64,000 bases of DNA from Actinomycetes bacterium (GTDB taxonomy: Bacteria; Actinomycetota; Acidimicrobiia; Spongiisociales; UBA5794): NCBI GenBank assembly GCA_024638645.1, contig JAHEJX010000214.1:1-64000 (forward strand), written 5' to 3'. How positions within the stretch are numbered: position 1 is the stretch's first letter; each line of letters opens with the position of its first letter. Positions 33,852 through 42,928 of the stretch are shown here, piece after piece. The notes under the pieces were generated by a model that worked only from the letters and a program-made list of their open reading frames with translations, searched no databases and was not told where the DNA came from. The position numbers were made by a program, and so were the translations under genes.

Positions 33852-34838
33852 ATGACATCAACTATGCGTGCCGTGGTTCTCGACGGGCCGGGCCCGCCCG
33901 AGGCGCTGCAAATTCGGGAGCTCCCGATCCCGCAGCCTGGCGCCGGCGAGGTGCTCATACGGGTCCGGGCCTTCGGGCTCAACCGATCCGAACTGCACAC
34001 TCGGCTCGGTCTGGCGGGCTACGGCGTGACGTTTCCTCGCGTCCTGGGCATCGAAGCTGCCGGGGAGGTCGTCAAGGCTCCCACCGGAGAGTTCGAGCCG
34101 GGCCGGCAGGTGGTGGCAATGATGGGCGGCATGGGCCGCAGGATCGACGGAGGCTATGCCGAGTACACGGTGGTGCCGGCAAGGCAGTGTGTGCCGTTTG
34201 AGTCAGATCTCGATTGGGCGACTATCGGCGCTGTACCGCAGATGTTGCAGACCGCCTACGGCTCGTTGACGGTGGGCATGGACGCCGAGCCGAGCGAGAC
34301 GATCCTCATCCGCGGTGGCACGTCATCGGTCGGGATGGCAACAGCGATCCTCGCCAAGAAACGCGATATGACGGTCATCTCGACAACTCGCAGTGACGAT
34401 AAATCGGCGGCACTGGAAAGCATCGGCGTTGACTACGTGGTCATCGACGATGGGGACATCGTCGACAAGGTGCGAGCGATCGTGCCGGAAGGTGTGGCAG
34501 GGGCATTGGAGCTCGTCGGTACCCCGACGTTGCGAGACACGTTGCGCTGCACCCGAGTTGGCGGCGTTGTCTGCTTCACGGGGATGCTGTCGAACGTGTG
34601 GACCGTTGATGACTTCTACCCCATCGAGTTCATCCCAACGGGCGTAAGGCTCACGGCATACGGCGGCGACGCCAGCGATCTGCCACGGCCGGTGCTCCAG
34701 GGTTTCCTCGACGACGTCGCGGCCGGCAGGATCGAGGTACCGATCCACAAGGTCTACAAGCTGGACGAGATCGTGGAAGCGCACACCGAGATGGAGGCCA
34801 ACCGGGCCACCGGCAAGCTCGTGGTGGTCACCGGGTGA
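33852..34838 (+). CDS. Zinc-independent quinone oxidoreductase (MDR superfamily)
   Basis: A 328-residue NADPH-dependent reductase of the quinone reductase branch. The N-terminal GroES-like fold includes FGLNRSELHTRLG, where zinc-binding Cys residues of alcohol dehydrogenases are absent, and the Rossmann motif is LIRGGTSSVGMA. It probably reduces quinones or enones in the cytoplasm. Its GTGA stop overlap couples it to the downstream membrane protein. Confidence 0.88.
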   Translation: MTSTMRAVVLDGPGPPEALQIRELPIPQPGAGEVLIRVRAFGLNRSELHTRLGLAGYGVTFPRVLGIEAAGEVVKAPTGEFEPGRQVVAMMGGMGRRIDGGYAEYTVVPARQCVPFESDLDWATIGAVPQMLQTAYGSLTVGMDAEPSETILIRGGTSSVGMATAILAKKRDMTVISTTRSDDKSAALESIGVDYVVIDDGDIVDKVRAIVPEGVAGALELVGTPTLRDTLRCTRVGGVVCFTGMLSNVWTVDDFYPIEFIPTGVRLTAYGGDASDLPRPVLQGFLDDVAAGRIEVPIHKVYKLDEIVEAHTEMEANRATGKLVVVTG

Positions 34839-35299
34839 CTGCGCCGCGGTCGCGGATGGGGCCGAATCGGCAGATCGACGTGACGATCCGGCCTTCGACA
34901 GGCGCGCTGTTTCTGGTCATCGTGTTCGGGTCCATTGTGCTGCCGGCGGCAGCATTTCTTGCATTCGTGTACCGAATTGGGACGAACGAGGATGTCGTTG
35001 CTGTAGCCACCGTCTTCATTCTTCTCTGGATCTTCGCGGCTGGGGTGAGACAACGCGCCGGGGCCCGCGGTTCACTTCGAGTGATGACCGCAAAGGTTGT
35101 CGTCGGAACAGCCGCGTGGGTGGGATTGAGCCTGATCGGGGCCAAGCTCGTGCAGGATGCATACCCGGGCCCTGACTACGACACCTTGAGCGAACCGCAT
35201 CTCGTGTTCTATTCAGGGCTGTCGGTACTCACATTCGTGATCATGGCCCTGCTCTTGGGGTCAGTCCGCGCCGCGGCGCACCGCCTCCGAGCTCGCTGA
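34835..35299 (+). CDS. Small integral membrane protein, unknown
   Basis: A 154-residue protein with four predicted helices (about 25-48, 55-72, 87-105 and 125-143). The start GTG overlaps the stop of the quinone reductase gene (GTGA). No family is recognised and no motif is evident. The end is convergent with the DtxR-type gene, with a double hairpin between. Confidence 0.7.
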   Translation: MTAPRSRMGPNRQIDVTIRPSTGALFLVIVFGSIVLPAAAFLAFVYRIGTNEDVVAVATVFILLWIFAAGVRQRAGARGSLRVMTAKVVVGTAAWVGLSLIGAKLVQDAYPGPDYDTLSEPHLVFYSGLSVLTFVIMALLLGSVRAAAHRLRAR

Positions 35300-35351
35300 T
35301 TGCGATGCGGGCCGTTAGTGCCACAGATTCACTCCAGAATCCCCTCTGCTG

Positions 35352-35386
35352 ACTGCCTTCGGAGGGCAGTTCCCCCTGCGGGGGAA
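35352..35386. terminator. Two adjacent hairpins between convergent genes
   Basis: ACTGCCTT pairs with AGGGCAGT (one G-T pair, loop CGG), directly followed by a perfect TTCCCCC-TGC-GGGGGAA hairpin at 35370-35386. They lie between the membrane protein and the DtxR-type regulator stops, and together can end transcription from both sides. Confidence 0.65.
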
Positions 35387-35400
35387 CCAACACGAACCCG

Positions 35401-36060
35401 CTACGAGGACAGGGCGACGAACAGGCGCTCTGCAGCGTGGGCGCCGACGCCGACCGGATCGCCGTTGACCTTGATCGTCAGTGCCCCGTGCGGGTCCTTC
35501 GCCACCAGCTCAACCTGGGCGTCTGGACGCAGGTCGGCCTCGTCGAGGTAACGCATCATCTCGGCGTCGAGCTCCAGCTCTTCCGAAATGCGCTCGAGCC
35601 GTAGCTTCTCGCCCTGTGCCATCTCGGACATCGGCTTCATCTTCGGGGGCTTGTAGCCGGCGCCGGGGATGGGGTTGCCGTGAGGGCAGGTCTTGGGGTC
35701 TTCCATGACGGCCCACATAGCGGCTTCGACGTCGTCAGAGATCGTCGTTTCCCAGACCTCGGCCTCGGCGTGGACCTTGGCCCACGGCAGCTTCAGCACC
35801 TCGGATAGAAACCGTTCGGCGAGGCGATGCCGCCGCACGACGACGGCAGCCAGGTGTTTGCCCTCGTCCGTGAGCCGAATCTCGCCCTCGAGGGTCACCA
35901 ACCCCTCGGCGGCCATGCGGTGCACCATCTCTGACACACTGGCCCGCGACACGCCCAACCAGTCGGCGATTCTTGCCTGGATGACCGGGATGCCTTCCTC
36001 TTCGATCTCCCAGATCGCCTCGACGTATTCGCGATATCGCACGGAGTAGGTCGTGTCCAC
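35401..36060 (-). CDS. DtxR/MntR-family metal-dependent transcriptional regulator
   Basis: A 219-residue regulator. The N-terminal winged helix reads RIADWLGVSRASVSEMVHRM; then come the metal-binding/dimer region with LAAVVVRRHRLAERFLSEVL and the CPHGNPIP loop that carries the Cys and His ligands, and a C-terminal FeoA/SH3-like domain. GTG 36060 (or TTG 36063) is preferred because the track start at 36162 adds unrelated sequence containing the operator repeat. It probably binds Fe2+ or Mn2+ and represses the divergent FbpCAB operon. The ribosome site is weak. Confidence 0.9.
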   Translation of the reverse strand: MDTTYSVRYREYVEAIWEIEEEGIPVIQARIADWLGVSRASVSEMVHRMAAEGLVTLEGEIRLTDEGKHLAAVVVRRHRLAERFLSEVLKLPWAKVHAEAEVWETTISDDVEAAMWAVMEDPKTCPHGNPIPGAGYKPPKMKPMSEMAQGEKLRLERISEELELDAEMMRYLDEADLRPDAQVELVAKDPHGALTIKVNGDPVGVGAHAAERLFVALSS

Positions 36061-36092
36061 CAACGGAACTGTAGCCCTGCCTCGAAGGCAGT

Positions 36093-36137
36093 CGATTGTG
36101 CTTATTCTCCGGTTATAGGCCGAATTAAGCACAATCG
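36093..36137. promoter_or_regulatory. 12-bp inverted repeat in the divergent dtxR/fbp promoter region
   Basis: CGATTGTGCTTA (36093-36104) and TAAGCACAATCG (36126-36137) are perfect inverted copies whose centres lie 33 bases apart, about three helical turns. The arms sit between the regulator and the iron-transporter genes and are likely operator sites. The sequence is not the classic TTAGGTTAGCCTAA iron box. Confidence 0.6.
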
Positions 36138-36193
36138 TCTGGCTTTCTCGGCCTTCCCGCACCGTTCAGGCCGGGGTTAACCTGTTAGGGCAG

Positions 36194-37246
36194 ATGAACA
36201 GCGCTACTTCACCGACCCGAACATATGTGGCGATCGAGGGCGTCTCCAAGGCGTTCGACGGTATCGTCGCCGTCGACAACGTCGACCTCGGTGTCGAGCG
36301 CGGGCAAACGCTGGCGCTGTTGGGCCCGAGTGGCTGCGGCAAAACGACTTTGCTGCGGATGATCGCCGGGCTCGAGACTCCAGACAGCGGCACGATCACA
36401 ATCGGTGACCGGCTCGTTTTTGGCGGCGGTACCGACGTGCGGCCGCAGAAGCGTGACGTCGGCATGGTGTTCCAGACGGGCGCCCTCTTCCCGCACATGA
36501 CCGTCGGCGAGAACATCGCGTACGGCCTCGGCAAAAACCCAGACATCGCGCGCGTCGAGCGAGCATTGGCGCTGGTCGACTTGGACGGATTCGCGGCGCG
36601 CTCCGTTTCCACTCTTTCTGGCGGGCAGCAGCAGCGCGTTGCCCTGGCCAGAGCGCTCGCACCCGAACCCGACATGATCCTGCTGGACGAGCCGCTCGGC
36701 GCCCTCGACGCAGAGTTGCGAGTCAGGCTGCGCTCGGAGGTAGCCGCACTCCTCCATCGCCTCGACATCACGACGATCTTCGTGACGCACGACCAGGAGG
36801 AAGCTTTCGTCGTCGGCGACACGGCAGCGGTCATGCGGCACGGCAGGATCCTCCAGATCGGTACCCCAGAGGAGATCTACCAGCAGCCGGTTGACGCTTG
36901 GGTGGCTCGCTTCGTCGGCGACGCCAATCTCGTTCTCGCCGAAGCCGGCGGAACCGTCGCCCAGACTCAATTCGGCGCGATTCCGCTGGCGAAACCCCAC
37001 CACGGTGCATGCATGGTCGTGGTCCGACCCGAGTTCCTCCACCTCACGGAAGGCACCACGGCGCGAATAGTGGGCATAGAGTTTTACGGCCACGACACCT
37101 CGTACATACTTGCGCTGAATGGTGATCGAATCACGGTACGCGGGTTGGCAGACCCACGATTCAGCCAGGGGGCCTTCGTGGATGTGAGCTACGAAGGCCC
37201 GCCGGCCGCCGCATTCGCGGATTCACCACTCGTTGCCAGCCGCTAG
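36194..37246 (+). CDS. fbpC: Ferric iron ABC transporter ATP-binding protein
   Basis: A 350-residue importer ATPase. Walker A is GPSGCGKTTLL, the signature LSGGQQQRVALARAL and Walker B MILLDEPLGALD; the C-terminal TOBE/regulatory part follows residue 240. The iron type (FbpC) is assigned from the adjacent Fbp-like binding protein and fused permease. It is the first gene of a three-gene operon and diverges from a DtxR-type regulator, consistent with repression by metal. GGTTAACC and GTTAGGG lie just before the start. Confidence 0.88.
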   Translation: MNSATSPTRTYVAIEGVSKAFDGIVAVDNVDLGVERGQTLALLGPSGCGKTTLLRMIAGLETPDSGTITIGDRLVFGGGTDVRPQKRDVGMVFQTGALFPHMTVGENIAYGLGKNPDIARVERALALVDLDGFAARSVSTLSGGQQQRVALARALAPEPDMILLDEPLGALDAELRVRLRSEVAALLHRLDITTIFVTHDQEEAFVVGDTAAVMRHGRILQIGTPEEIYQQPVDAWVARFVGDANLVLAEAGGTVAQTQFGAIPLAKPHHGACMVVVRPEFLHLTEGTTARIVGIEFYGHDTSYILALNGDRITVRGLADPRFSQGAFVDVSYEGPPAAAFADSPLVASR

Positions 37247-37260
37247 CCCAAAACTGTTCG

Positions 37261-37274
37261 TTAGGGTTCCCTGA
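37261..37274. promoter_or_regulatory. Candidate iron box between fbpC and fbpA
   Basis: TTAGGGTTCCCTGA is a 14-base near-perfect palindrome resembling DtxR/IdeR/MntR boxes (TTAGG...CCTAA). It lies 95 bases before the binding-protein start and could control an internal promoter. Only one position breaks the symmetry. Confidence 0.5.
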
Positions 37275-37355
37275 CAAAACGTCTCTGGCCTCCTTTACGA
37301 GTTGGCAGCGACCAGTTACCGTTTCGGCCGCAACCCGGTCAAAGGAGTCCACAAG

Positions 37356-38357
37356 ATGCGTTTACGGATCTTCGCCGCACTCGCCGCACTCGCCCTGCTG
37401 AGCGCCGCGTGCGGCGGCTCGTCCGATTCCGTCACGGTGTACTCCGGCCGCACCGAAAACCTGATCCAGCCGATCCTGGACCAGTTCACTGAGGAAACCG
37501 GTATCGCCGTCGAAGTCCGCTACGGCGGCTCGACCGACTTGGCGCTCCTGATCGACGAGGAGGGCGACCGCACCCCAGCTGACGTATTCATCTCACAGAG
37601 CCCAGGCGCCATCGGGTTCCTCGCAGGCAAGGGCCACTTGCAGCCGATCGCCGGCGACACTCTCGACCTCGTGGATGCCCAGTTCCGCAATGCTGCCGGG
37701 TTGTGGGTCGGCATGAGCGGGCGGGTGCGAGTGATCGTCTACAACAAGGATCTGGTCGACCCGGCAACACTTCCCTCCTCAGTGTTCGATCTCACGCAAG
37801 ACCAATACAAGGGCCAGGTCGCGATTGCCCCGGCCAACGGATCTTTTCAAGACTTCGTTACCGCCATGCGCGAGATACACGGCGACGATGTCACGGCAGA
37901 CTGGCTGGCCGGGATGGCCGCCAACGATGCGCAGGCATATTCCAACAACAGCTCGATCGTCCAGGCCGTGGGCCGGGGCGAGATTCCGATGGGCCTGGTC
38001 AACCACTACTACAACTTCCGCCTGACGACGGAAGAGCCGTCGTTGGCCTCGGAGAACTTCTACCTGCCCGCCGGCGATATTGGGTCGCTGGTGATCGTCA
38101 CCGGCATCGGCATTCTCGAAGCTTCGGACAACACAGATTCGGCCAATCGCCTCATCGAGTGGATGCTCGGCGAGTCTGCGCAGACGTTCTTCAGCCAGGA
38201 GACGCTCGAGTACCCGCTGGCCGCCGATGTGGCCGCGTCCGATCGACTTCCGGTGCTGGAGACAATCGGGCTGACGACTTACGATTTCGATCAACTCGGG
38301 GGCGGGCTGGAGCGCACTAAGGAGCTGATCGATGCAAGTGGCCTCGAGGCTCCCTGA
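37356..38357 (+). CDS. fbpA: Ferric iron ABC transporter substrate-binding lipoprotein
   Basis: A 333-residue exported lipoprotein (lipobox ALLSAACGG). The mature chain has the FbpA/SfuA-type layout: VTVYSGRTENLIQPILDQF at the start and paired Tyr iron ligands expected in the hinge region near NHYYNFRL. It captures Fe3+ outside the membrane. ATG 37356 has AAAGGAG 9-10 bases upstream, so the track start at 37302 is rejected. It overlaps the permease gene by 26 bases. Confidence 0.9.
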   Translation: MRLRIFAALAALALLSAACGGSSDSVTVYSGRTENLIQPILDQFTEETGIAVEVRYGGSTDLALLIDEEGDRTPADVFISQSPGAIGFLAGKGHLQPIAGDTLDLVDAQFRNAAGLWVGMSGRVRVIVYNKDLVDPATLPSSVFDLTQDQYKGQVAIAPANGSFQDFVTAMREIHGDDVTADWLAGMAANDAQAYSNNSSIVQAVGRGEIPMGLVNHYYNFRLTTEEPSLASENFYLPAGDIGSLVIVTGIGILEASDNTDSANRLIEWMLGESAQTFFSQETLEYPLAADVAASDRLPVLETIGLTTYDFDQLGGGLERTKELIDASGLEAP

Positions 38358-39924
38358 TCCGAAGCTAGAACAGCAACCCAAACTCGGCCTCGGCCCGATC
38401 CTCGCCGGCGTCGTCGGCCTGCTGTTCCTCTTTCCGGCCGTCTACCTCGCATTCGGGACCATCGACCTCGGCGGCGACGTGTGGTCGACCGTGACCAGCC
38501 GGCGCACGCTCGTCCCCCTGCGCAACTCGATCGCGGTAGCCGTGGCGGTGACTGCCCTTGCCGGAACCGCCGGGACACTGGCTGCCTGGGCGGTATCCCG
38601 CACCGATATCCCGGGGCGACGACTGCTGAAGACGGTGCTGCCGTTACCCCTTGTCATCCCCTCGTTCGTTGGGGCGTCCGCATACCTGGCTGCGTTCGGG
38701 CCTGGAGGCCTGGTGACCTGGATTCCGCGGCCGAGTGGGTTCTGGGGTTCGACGATCCTGCTGAGCCTGCTCACCTACCCCTACGTCTACCTACCGGTGC
38801 TGGCTCGACTCACAACCACGTCTGCGTCGCTCGAAGAGGCCGCCCGCATGCTCGACGGCAATTTCGTCAACACCGCACGCAACGTGGTGTGGCCCCAGAT
38901 TCGCAGCACCGCCAACGCAGGCATGCTGCTCGTGTTCCTGTACGTGCTCAGCGACTTTGGCGCTGTGTCACTAATGCGGTACGACACGATCACACGCGCC
39001 ATCTTCTCTTCACGATTGTTCGATCGGGCCGCGTCACTGACCCTGGGCCTCGTCTTGGCGATCCTGGCTTTGATCGTCGCAGGGATCGGGCGCCGCACTC
39101 CGCCGCCGAGCCACGCTTCAGCTGGTGCCGCTGGACGCCAGCCCACGTATACGCTGGGCCGGTGGCGGCTTGCAACGTTCAGCGCGGTGTGGGCGCTGGT
39201 CGGAGCCGGGTTCGTCGTGCCGATCCTCGTGTTCTTGACCTGGGTGCTGCGAGGCTCGACGACCGTGGGCGTGGGCTACTCCGGCTTAGGCGATGACGTC
39301 GCATTCCTCGCGAGCCCGCTCTTGAACTCGACGGTCGCATCGGTCGTGGCGGCCGTCGTTGCCGTATTCGTCGTATTGCCGGTGGCATACGTTGCCGGGC
39401 GGCGCCGCCACTGGATCGGTTCTTGGGCGGCGACAACGGTTTCGTCGGTGTTTGCGCTTCCCGGCCTGGTTGTGGCGCTGGCCATCGTCTTCTGGGCTCT
39501 GCAGGCGCCCGGCCCGCTGGCGAGCTTGTACCAGTCGTTCCCTTTGTTGATCCTGGCCTACGTGCTGCATTTCGGAGCGCAGTCCCTCACCTCGTCTCAG
39601 GTGGCGGTCGCTTCGCTTCCCAAGGTGTTCGACGAGGCCGCGATGACGCTCGGGGCGGACGCAGCCAGGCGGTTCCGCACGATCGAGTTGCCTTTGATAC
39701 TGCCCGCAGTGCTGGCCGGCGGCGGCCTGGTGATGTTGTCGACCCTCAAGGAGCTTCCGGCCACCCTGCTGCTCGCCCCTATCGGATTCCAAACGCTCGC
39801 CACCCAGATCTGGGGCGCAGCCGAGGATGGGTTCTTCGCCGAAGTCGGAATCACCAGCCTCGTATTGATCGCACTGAGCTGGGCCCTGACTTGGCTACTG
39901 GTGCTTCGCAACCAGAAGGGTTAG
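38332..39924 (+). CDS. fbpB: Ferric iron ABC transporter permease, two fused permease halves
   Basis: A 530-residue inner-membrane permease with about twelve helices. Each half carries a BPD_transp_1-type EAA loop: SLEEAARMLDGNFVNTARNV in the first and FDEAAMTLGADAARRFRTIE in the second. The fused arrangement is normal for FbpB/ThiP-type iron permeases. It overlaps fbpA by 26 bases, so translation is probably coupled. No gene follows it closely; the next starts 189 bases later with its own ribosome site. Confidence 0.9.
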   Translation: MQVASRLPDPKLEQQPKLGLGPILAGVVGLLFLFPAVYLAFGTIDLGGDVWSTVTSRRTLVPLRNSIAVAVAVTALAGTAGTLAAWAVSRTDIPGRRLLKTVLPLPLVIPSFVGASAYLAAFGPGGLVTWIPRPSGFWGSTILLSLLTYPYVYLPVLARLTTTSASLEEAARMLDGNFVNTARNVVWPQIRSTANAGMLLVFLYVLSDFGAVSLMRYDTITRAIFSSRLFDRAASLTLGLVLAILALIVAGIGRRTPPPSHASAGAAGRQPTYTLGRWRLATFSAVWALVGAGFVVPILVFLTWVLRGSTTVGVGYSGLGDDVAFLASPLLNSTVASVVAAVVAVFVVLPVAYVAGRRRHWIGSWAATTVSSVFALPGLVVALAIVFWALQAPGPLASLYQSFPLLILAYVLHFGAQSLTSSQVAVASLPKVFDEAAMTLGADAARRFRTIELPLILPAVLAGGGLVMLSTLKELPATLLLAPIGFQTLATQIWGAAEDGFFAEVGITSLVLIALSWALTWLLVLRNQKG

Positions 39925-40113
39925 ATAGCAAGTCTTCCCACCTGCGGTCGGCGAACGGGCTCGGCGGGACAACGACATATCGAATCTTCTCGCCTCGAGC
40001 GTCCCGTTCACATCGTGGAAGTTTCCCTCTCGCGGTGTCGCTTCTCTCAGCAAGGCATCACATGGAAGCACTACTCTCCGTGAGCGGTTGTCGCGAGGGC
40101 TGGAGGAACCCAA

Positions 40114-41445
40114 ATGAAGCGTCTTGGGATCATGAGTGCGGTGTTCATGCTCGCAATTGTCGGAATAACGCCGGCGAGTGTGGCCGGAGCCGGCGGTGGG
40201 CCGCCCCCGGATTACTTCGTGGACGAGGAAGCCCTTCCGTTCGACGCCCTTGCCGGAGCCACCGCTTATTGGGGAGTCCACAAGGGCGCCGGCTACCGCA
40301 TCGAAGTACCTGACAACTGGAACGGCGACCTCGTCATGTGGGCCCATGGCTTCCGCGGGACGGGTCTGGAGCTCACCGTCGACAACCATCCACTGCGCTC
40401 GCTGTTGATCCCGCTGGGTTACGCCTGGGCTTCGTCGAGCTACAGCCGCAATGACTACGACATTTCGGTCGGCGTCAAGGACACCCATGCTCTGGCGAAA
40501 CGCTTCAACGGCATCGTCGCTCAGCCCGACAAGGTGTACATCACCGGGGTCTCGATGGGCGGCCACATCACAGCCGTCTCGCTCGAGCAGTACAACACCT
40601 ATGACGGAGCTATCGCCGCATGCGGCGTAGTGGGTGATCACGAGCTGTTCGACTATTTCACCGACTTCAGCCTTGCCGGTCAGCAGCTGGGGACGGGCTC
40701 GTCGACCTTCCCAGTCGATCCAGCGCAGTACATCGGTGTCACGGTTCCCACCATCAAGGCAAATCTGGAATTGGTGCCCAACACCTTCCCGTTCACGCTC
40801 AATAGCACCGGCAAGGCTTTCAAGCAGTTGGTCGAGCTCCAGTCGGGTGGAGATCGACCCAACTTCGACGAGGCGTTCGCGTTCTGGAATTCGATCGACG
40901 GCAACACCGGTCCGGGGAATTTCCTGTTCGAGTTCGGCGCGGGAGATGGCACTCTCCCCCGCGCGCCGGGCGTCGCAGTCGACAACTCCGACACCGTGTA
41001 TCAACTCGATCTCGACCCAACGCTTTCGCCGGCTGAGCAGGCTCTCAACGACGATATCTTCAGGGTGAGCGCCGACCCGCAGACCCGGCGGCCCCAGGGC
41101 CTCGCCCAGGTGCCGACAATCACGGGCGACATCTCTGTGCCGGTGATCACCCTGCACAACCTGGGTGACCTGTTCGTACCGGTGCACAACGAAGTCGTCT
41201 ACGGCGAGCGCGTTGCTGCTCAGGGCAACAGCGACCTCCTGGTGCAGCGGGCAATCCGCGGTGTGCTGCACTGCGACTTCACGCCTGAGGAGTTCGGCAC
41301 GGCATTCATCGACCTGGTGACGTGGGTGGAGGCAGGCGTCAAGCCCGATGGGGATGACTTCCTCGACCCGGCTGCCGTTGCCGATCCGCTGTTCGGCTGC
41401 ACATTCACAGACGGGTTCCACTTCCTGGGGACACCCTGCCCCTAG
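40114..41445 (+). CDS. Secreted alpha/beta-hydrolase-like protein
   Basis: A 443-residue exported protein with a signal peptide ending near SVAGAGG. The hydrolase core begins at about residue 60: MWAHGFRGTG as oxyanion region and the nucleophile elbow GVSMGGH (Ser at about 149). A late HNLGDLFVPVHNE may supply the Asp, and VLHCDF the His. Cysteines at the end may form a disulfide. Likely an extracellular esterase or peptidase-like enzyme (tannase/prolyl-peptidase relatives possible). TGGAGGAAC lies just before the ATG. It is followed by a strong terminator. Confidence 0.8.
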   Translation: MKRLGIMSAVFMLAIVGITPASVAGAGGGPPPDYFVDEEALPFDALAGATAYWGVHKGAGYRIEVPDNWNGDLVMWAHGFRGTGLELTVDNHPLRSLLIPLGYAWASSSYSRNDYDISVGVKDTHALAKRFNGIVAQPDKVYITGVSMGGHITAVSLEQYNTYDGAIAACGVVGDHELFDYFTDFSLAGQQLGTGSSTFPVDPAQYIGVTVPTIKANLELVPNTFPFTLNSTGKAFKQLVELQSGGDRPNFDEAFAFWNSIDGNTGPGNFLFEFGAGDGTLPRAPGVAVDNSDTVYQLDLDPTLSPAEQALNDDIFRVSADPQTRRPQGLAQVPTITGDISVPVITLHNLGDLFVPVHNEVVYGERVAAQGNSDLLVQRAIRGVLHCDFTPEEFGTAFIDLVTWVEAGVKPDGDDFLDPAAVADPLFGCTFTDGFHFLGTPCP

Positions 41446-41466
41446 GACGCCGGGCTAGCGACACTT

Positions 41467-41492
41467 GTGAGGGCCGGCTTGCCGGCCCTCAC
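41467..41492 (+). terminator. Strong hairpin after the secreted hydrolase gene
   Basis: GTGAGGGCCGGC pairs perfectly with GCCGGCCCTCAC over a TT centre (12 bp), 21 bases after the stop. It is followed by TTCGTT, only a weak U-tract. Confidence 0.65.
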
Positions 41493-41527
41493 TTCGTTGG
41501 AGCCTCCGGACACTGGCGCCGGCCGCA

Positions 41528-41570
41528 GTTTGCGAAGCAAACCTAGGGACGGGCCGGCGTGTGCCGGCCC
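41528..41570. repeat. Two more palindromes before the MFS gene
   Basis: GTTTGC-GAA-GCAAAC (41528-41542) and GGGCCGGC-GTGT-GCCGGCCC (41551-41570) follow the terminator in tandem. The second repeats the GGGCCGGC core of that terminator. This recalls the palindrome array before heliorhodopsin. Confidence 0.6.
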
Positions 41571-41591
41571 TCGTATACCCTGCGGTCTCGA

Positions 41592-42863
41592 ATGACAGAC
41601 ACCTCGCTCAAGAGCTTCGGCCAACGTCAGCTGACTGCCCTGCTCGCCATGCTGATGGCTCTTGGAGCTCTCGGCATCGATCTGATGCTGCCGGTGTTCG
41701 ACGAGATCCGGGAACATTTCGGCCTGGCGCCCGACGCCACCGACGTCGCCCAAATCGTCACTGTGTACTTCTTCGGAATGGCGGCGGCGCAGATCCTCTA
41801 CGGCCCCATCGCCGATCGTTACGGCCGCAAGCCGGCTGCCTTCCTCGGTCTGTCCATCTACGCGGTCGGCGCAGTCGGCAGTGCGCTGGCTCCGACCCTT
41901 CCCGCTCTGCTCGGAGCTCGGTTCGTAATGGGCATCGGCGCCGCGGGCGGACGCGTCGTCGCGGTCGCCGTGGTGCGCGACGTGTATGCGGGCGAACGCA
42001 TGGCCAGGGCGATGTCCTTCATCATGGCCGTGTTCGTCAGCGTGCCTATCTTTGCTCCGCTCCTCGGCGCCGCAATCGCCGCGGTGGCGCCCTGGCAGTG
42101 GCTCTTCTGGGCGTGTGCCATCTACGCAGCGGTCATTGCGGTCTGGACCATCCGGCTGCCGGAGACGCTGCGCGAGGAGAACAGGCGGCCCTTGCGTTTG
42201 CGGCCCGTCGTCGATGCAGCACGTGAAGTCCTCAGCCATCGCAGCGCGGTCGGCTACACGTTGGCGATGACATTCCTCTTCGGCGCCTTCACTTCGTACC
42301 TCGCCAGCTCGGAGCTCATCATTGGCGAGATCTATGGTCGGCCGACGCTGTTCCCATTCATATTCGGTGGCGTAGCCACGACGATGGGCATCGGCATGCT
42401 GACGAACGCTCGCGTTGTTGCGAGCCTCGGCGTGGCCCGGACGATCCGGGGCGCCATCATCGGTTACACGGTGTTGGCGTTCATCTTCCTTGGAATCACC
42501 CTAGCGACAGGCGGAAAACCGCCGTTCTGGCTGGCCATCGGCGGCATCAGCGCCATCCTCATCATGCACTCGACGATGATCCCGAACATCAACACTGCCG
42601 CAATGCAATCGCTCGGCCATATCGCTGGGATGGCGGCTGCGGTAGTCGGCACCGTGTCGCTGGCGGGGGGCGCCGCGCTTGGCTCGATCATCGATCGCAG
42701 CCTCGGCGACACGATCACTCCTTTCGTCGTCGGATTCGTGGTTTACGGCTTGATCGCGGCGGGGTGGGTCGCGTGGGCGGAACGGTGGGACAGTCATGTG
42801 AGCGGACGCGCAGTGCCCTCTGTTTCTTCTGTGCACGCCACGCTTGATGGTGACGCCGACTGA
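41592..42863 (+). CDS. MFS drug resistance transporter (Bcr/CflA family)
   Basis: A 423-residue, twelve-helix proton antiporter. MLMALGALGIDLMLPVFDEI at the start and the motif-A region GPIADRYGRKPAAFLG between helices 2 and 3 are typical of Bcr/CflA drug exporters. The start is ATG 41592 rather than 41559, which overlaps the palindromes; no clear ribosome site is seen, so translation may be leaderless or weak. It probably exports small hydrophobic compounds. It is convergent with the metal ATPase gene. Confidence 0.88.
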   Translation: MTDTSLKSFGQRQLTALLAMLMALGALGIDLMLPVFDEIREHFGLAPDATDVAQIVTVYFFGMAAAQILYGPIADRYGRKPAAFLGLSIYAVGAVGSALAPTLPALLGARFVMGIGAAGGRVVAVAVVRDVYAGERMARAMSFIMAVFVSVPIFAPLLGAAIAAVAPWQWLFWACAIYAAVIAVWTIRLPETLREENRRPLRLRPVVDAAREVLSHRSAVGYTLAMTFLFGAFTSYLASSELIIGEIYGRPTLFPFIFGGVATTMGIGMLTNARVVASLGVARTIRGAIIGYTVLAFIFLGITLATGGKPPFWLAIGGISAILIMHSTMIPNINTAAMQSLGHIAGMAAAVVGTVSLAGGAALGSIIDRSLGDTITPFVVGFVVYGLIAAGWVAWAERWDSHVSGRAVPSVSSVHATLDGDAD

Positions 42864-42928
42864 TCACCACGACGTCTAGGCACTCGAGCGGGGGATGCGC
42901 GGCAGGCCGCGACTCCGCTTCGGGTCGT

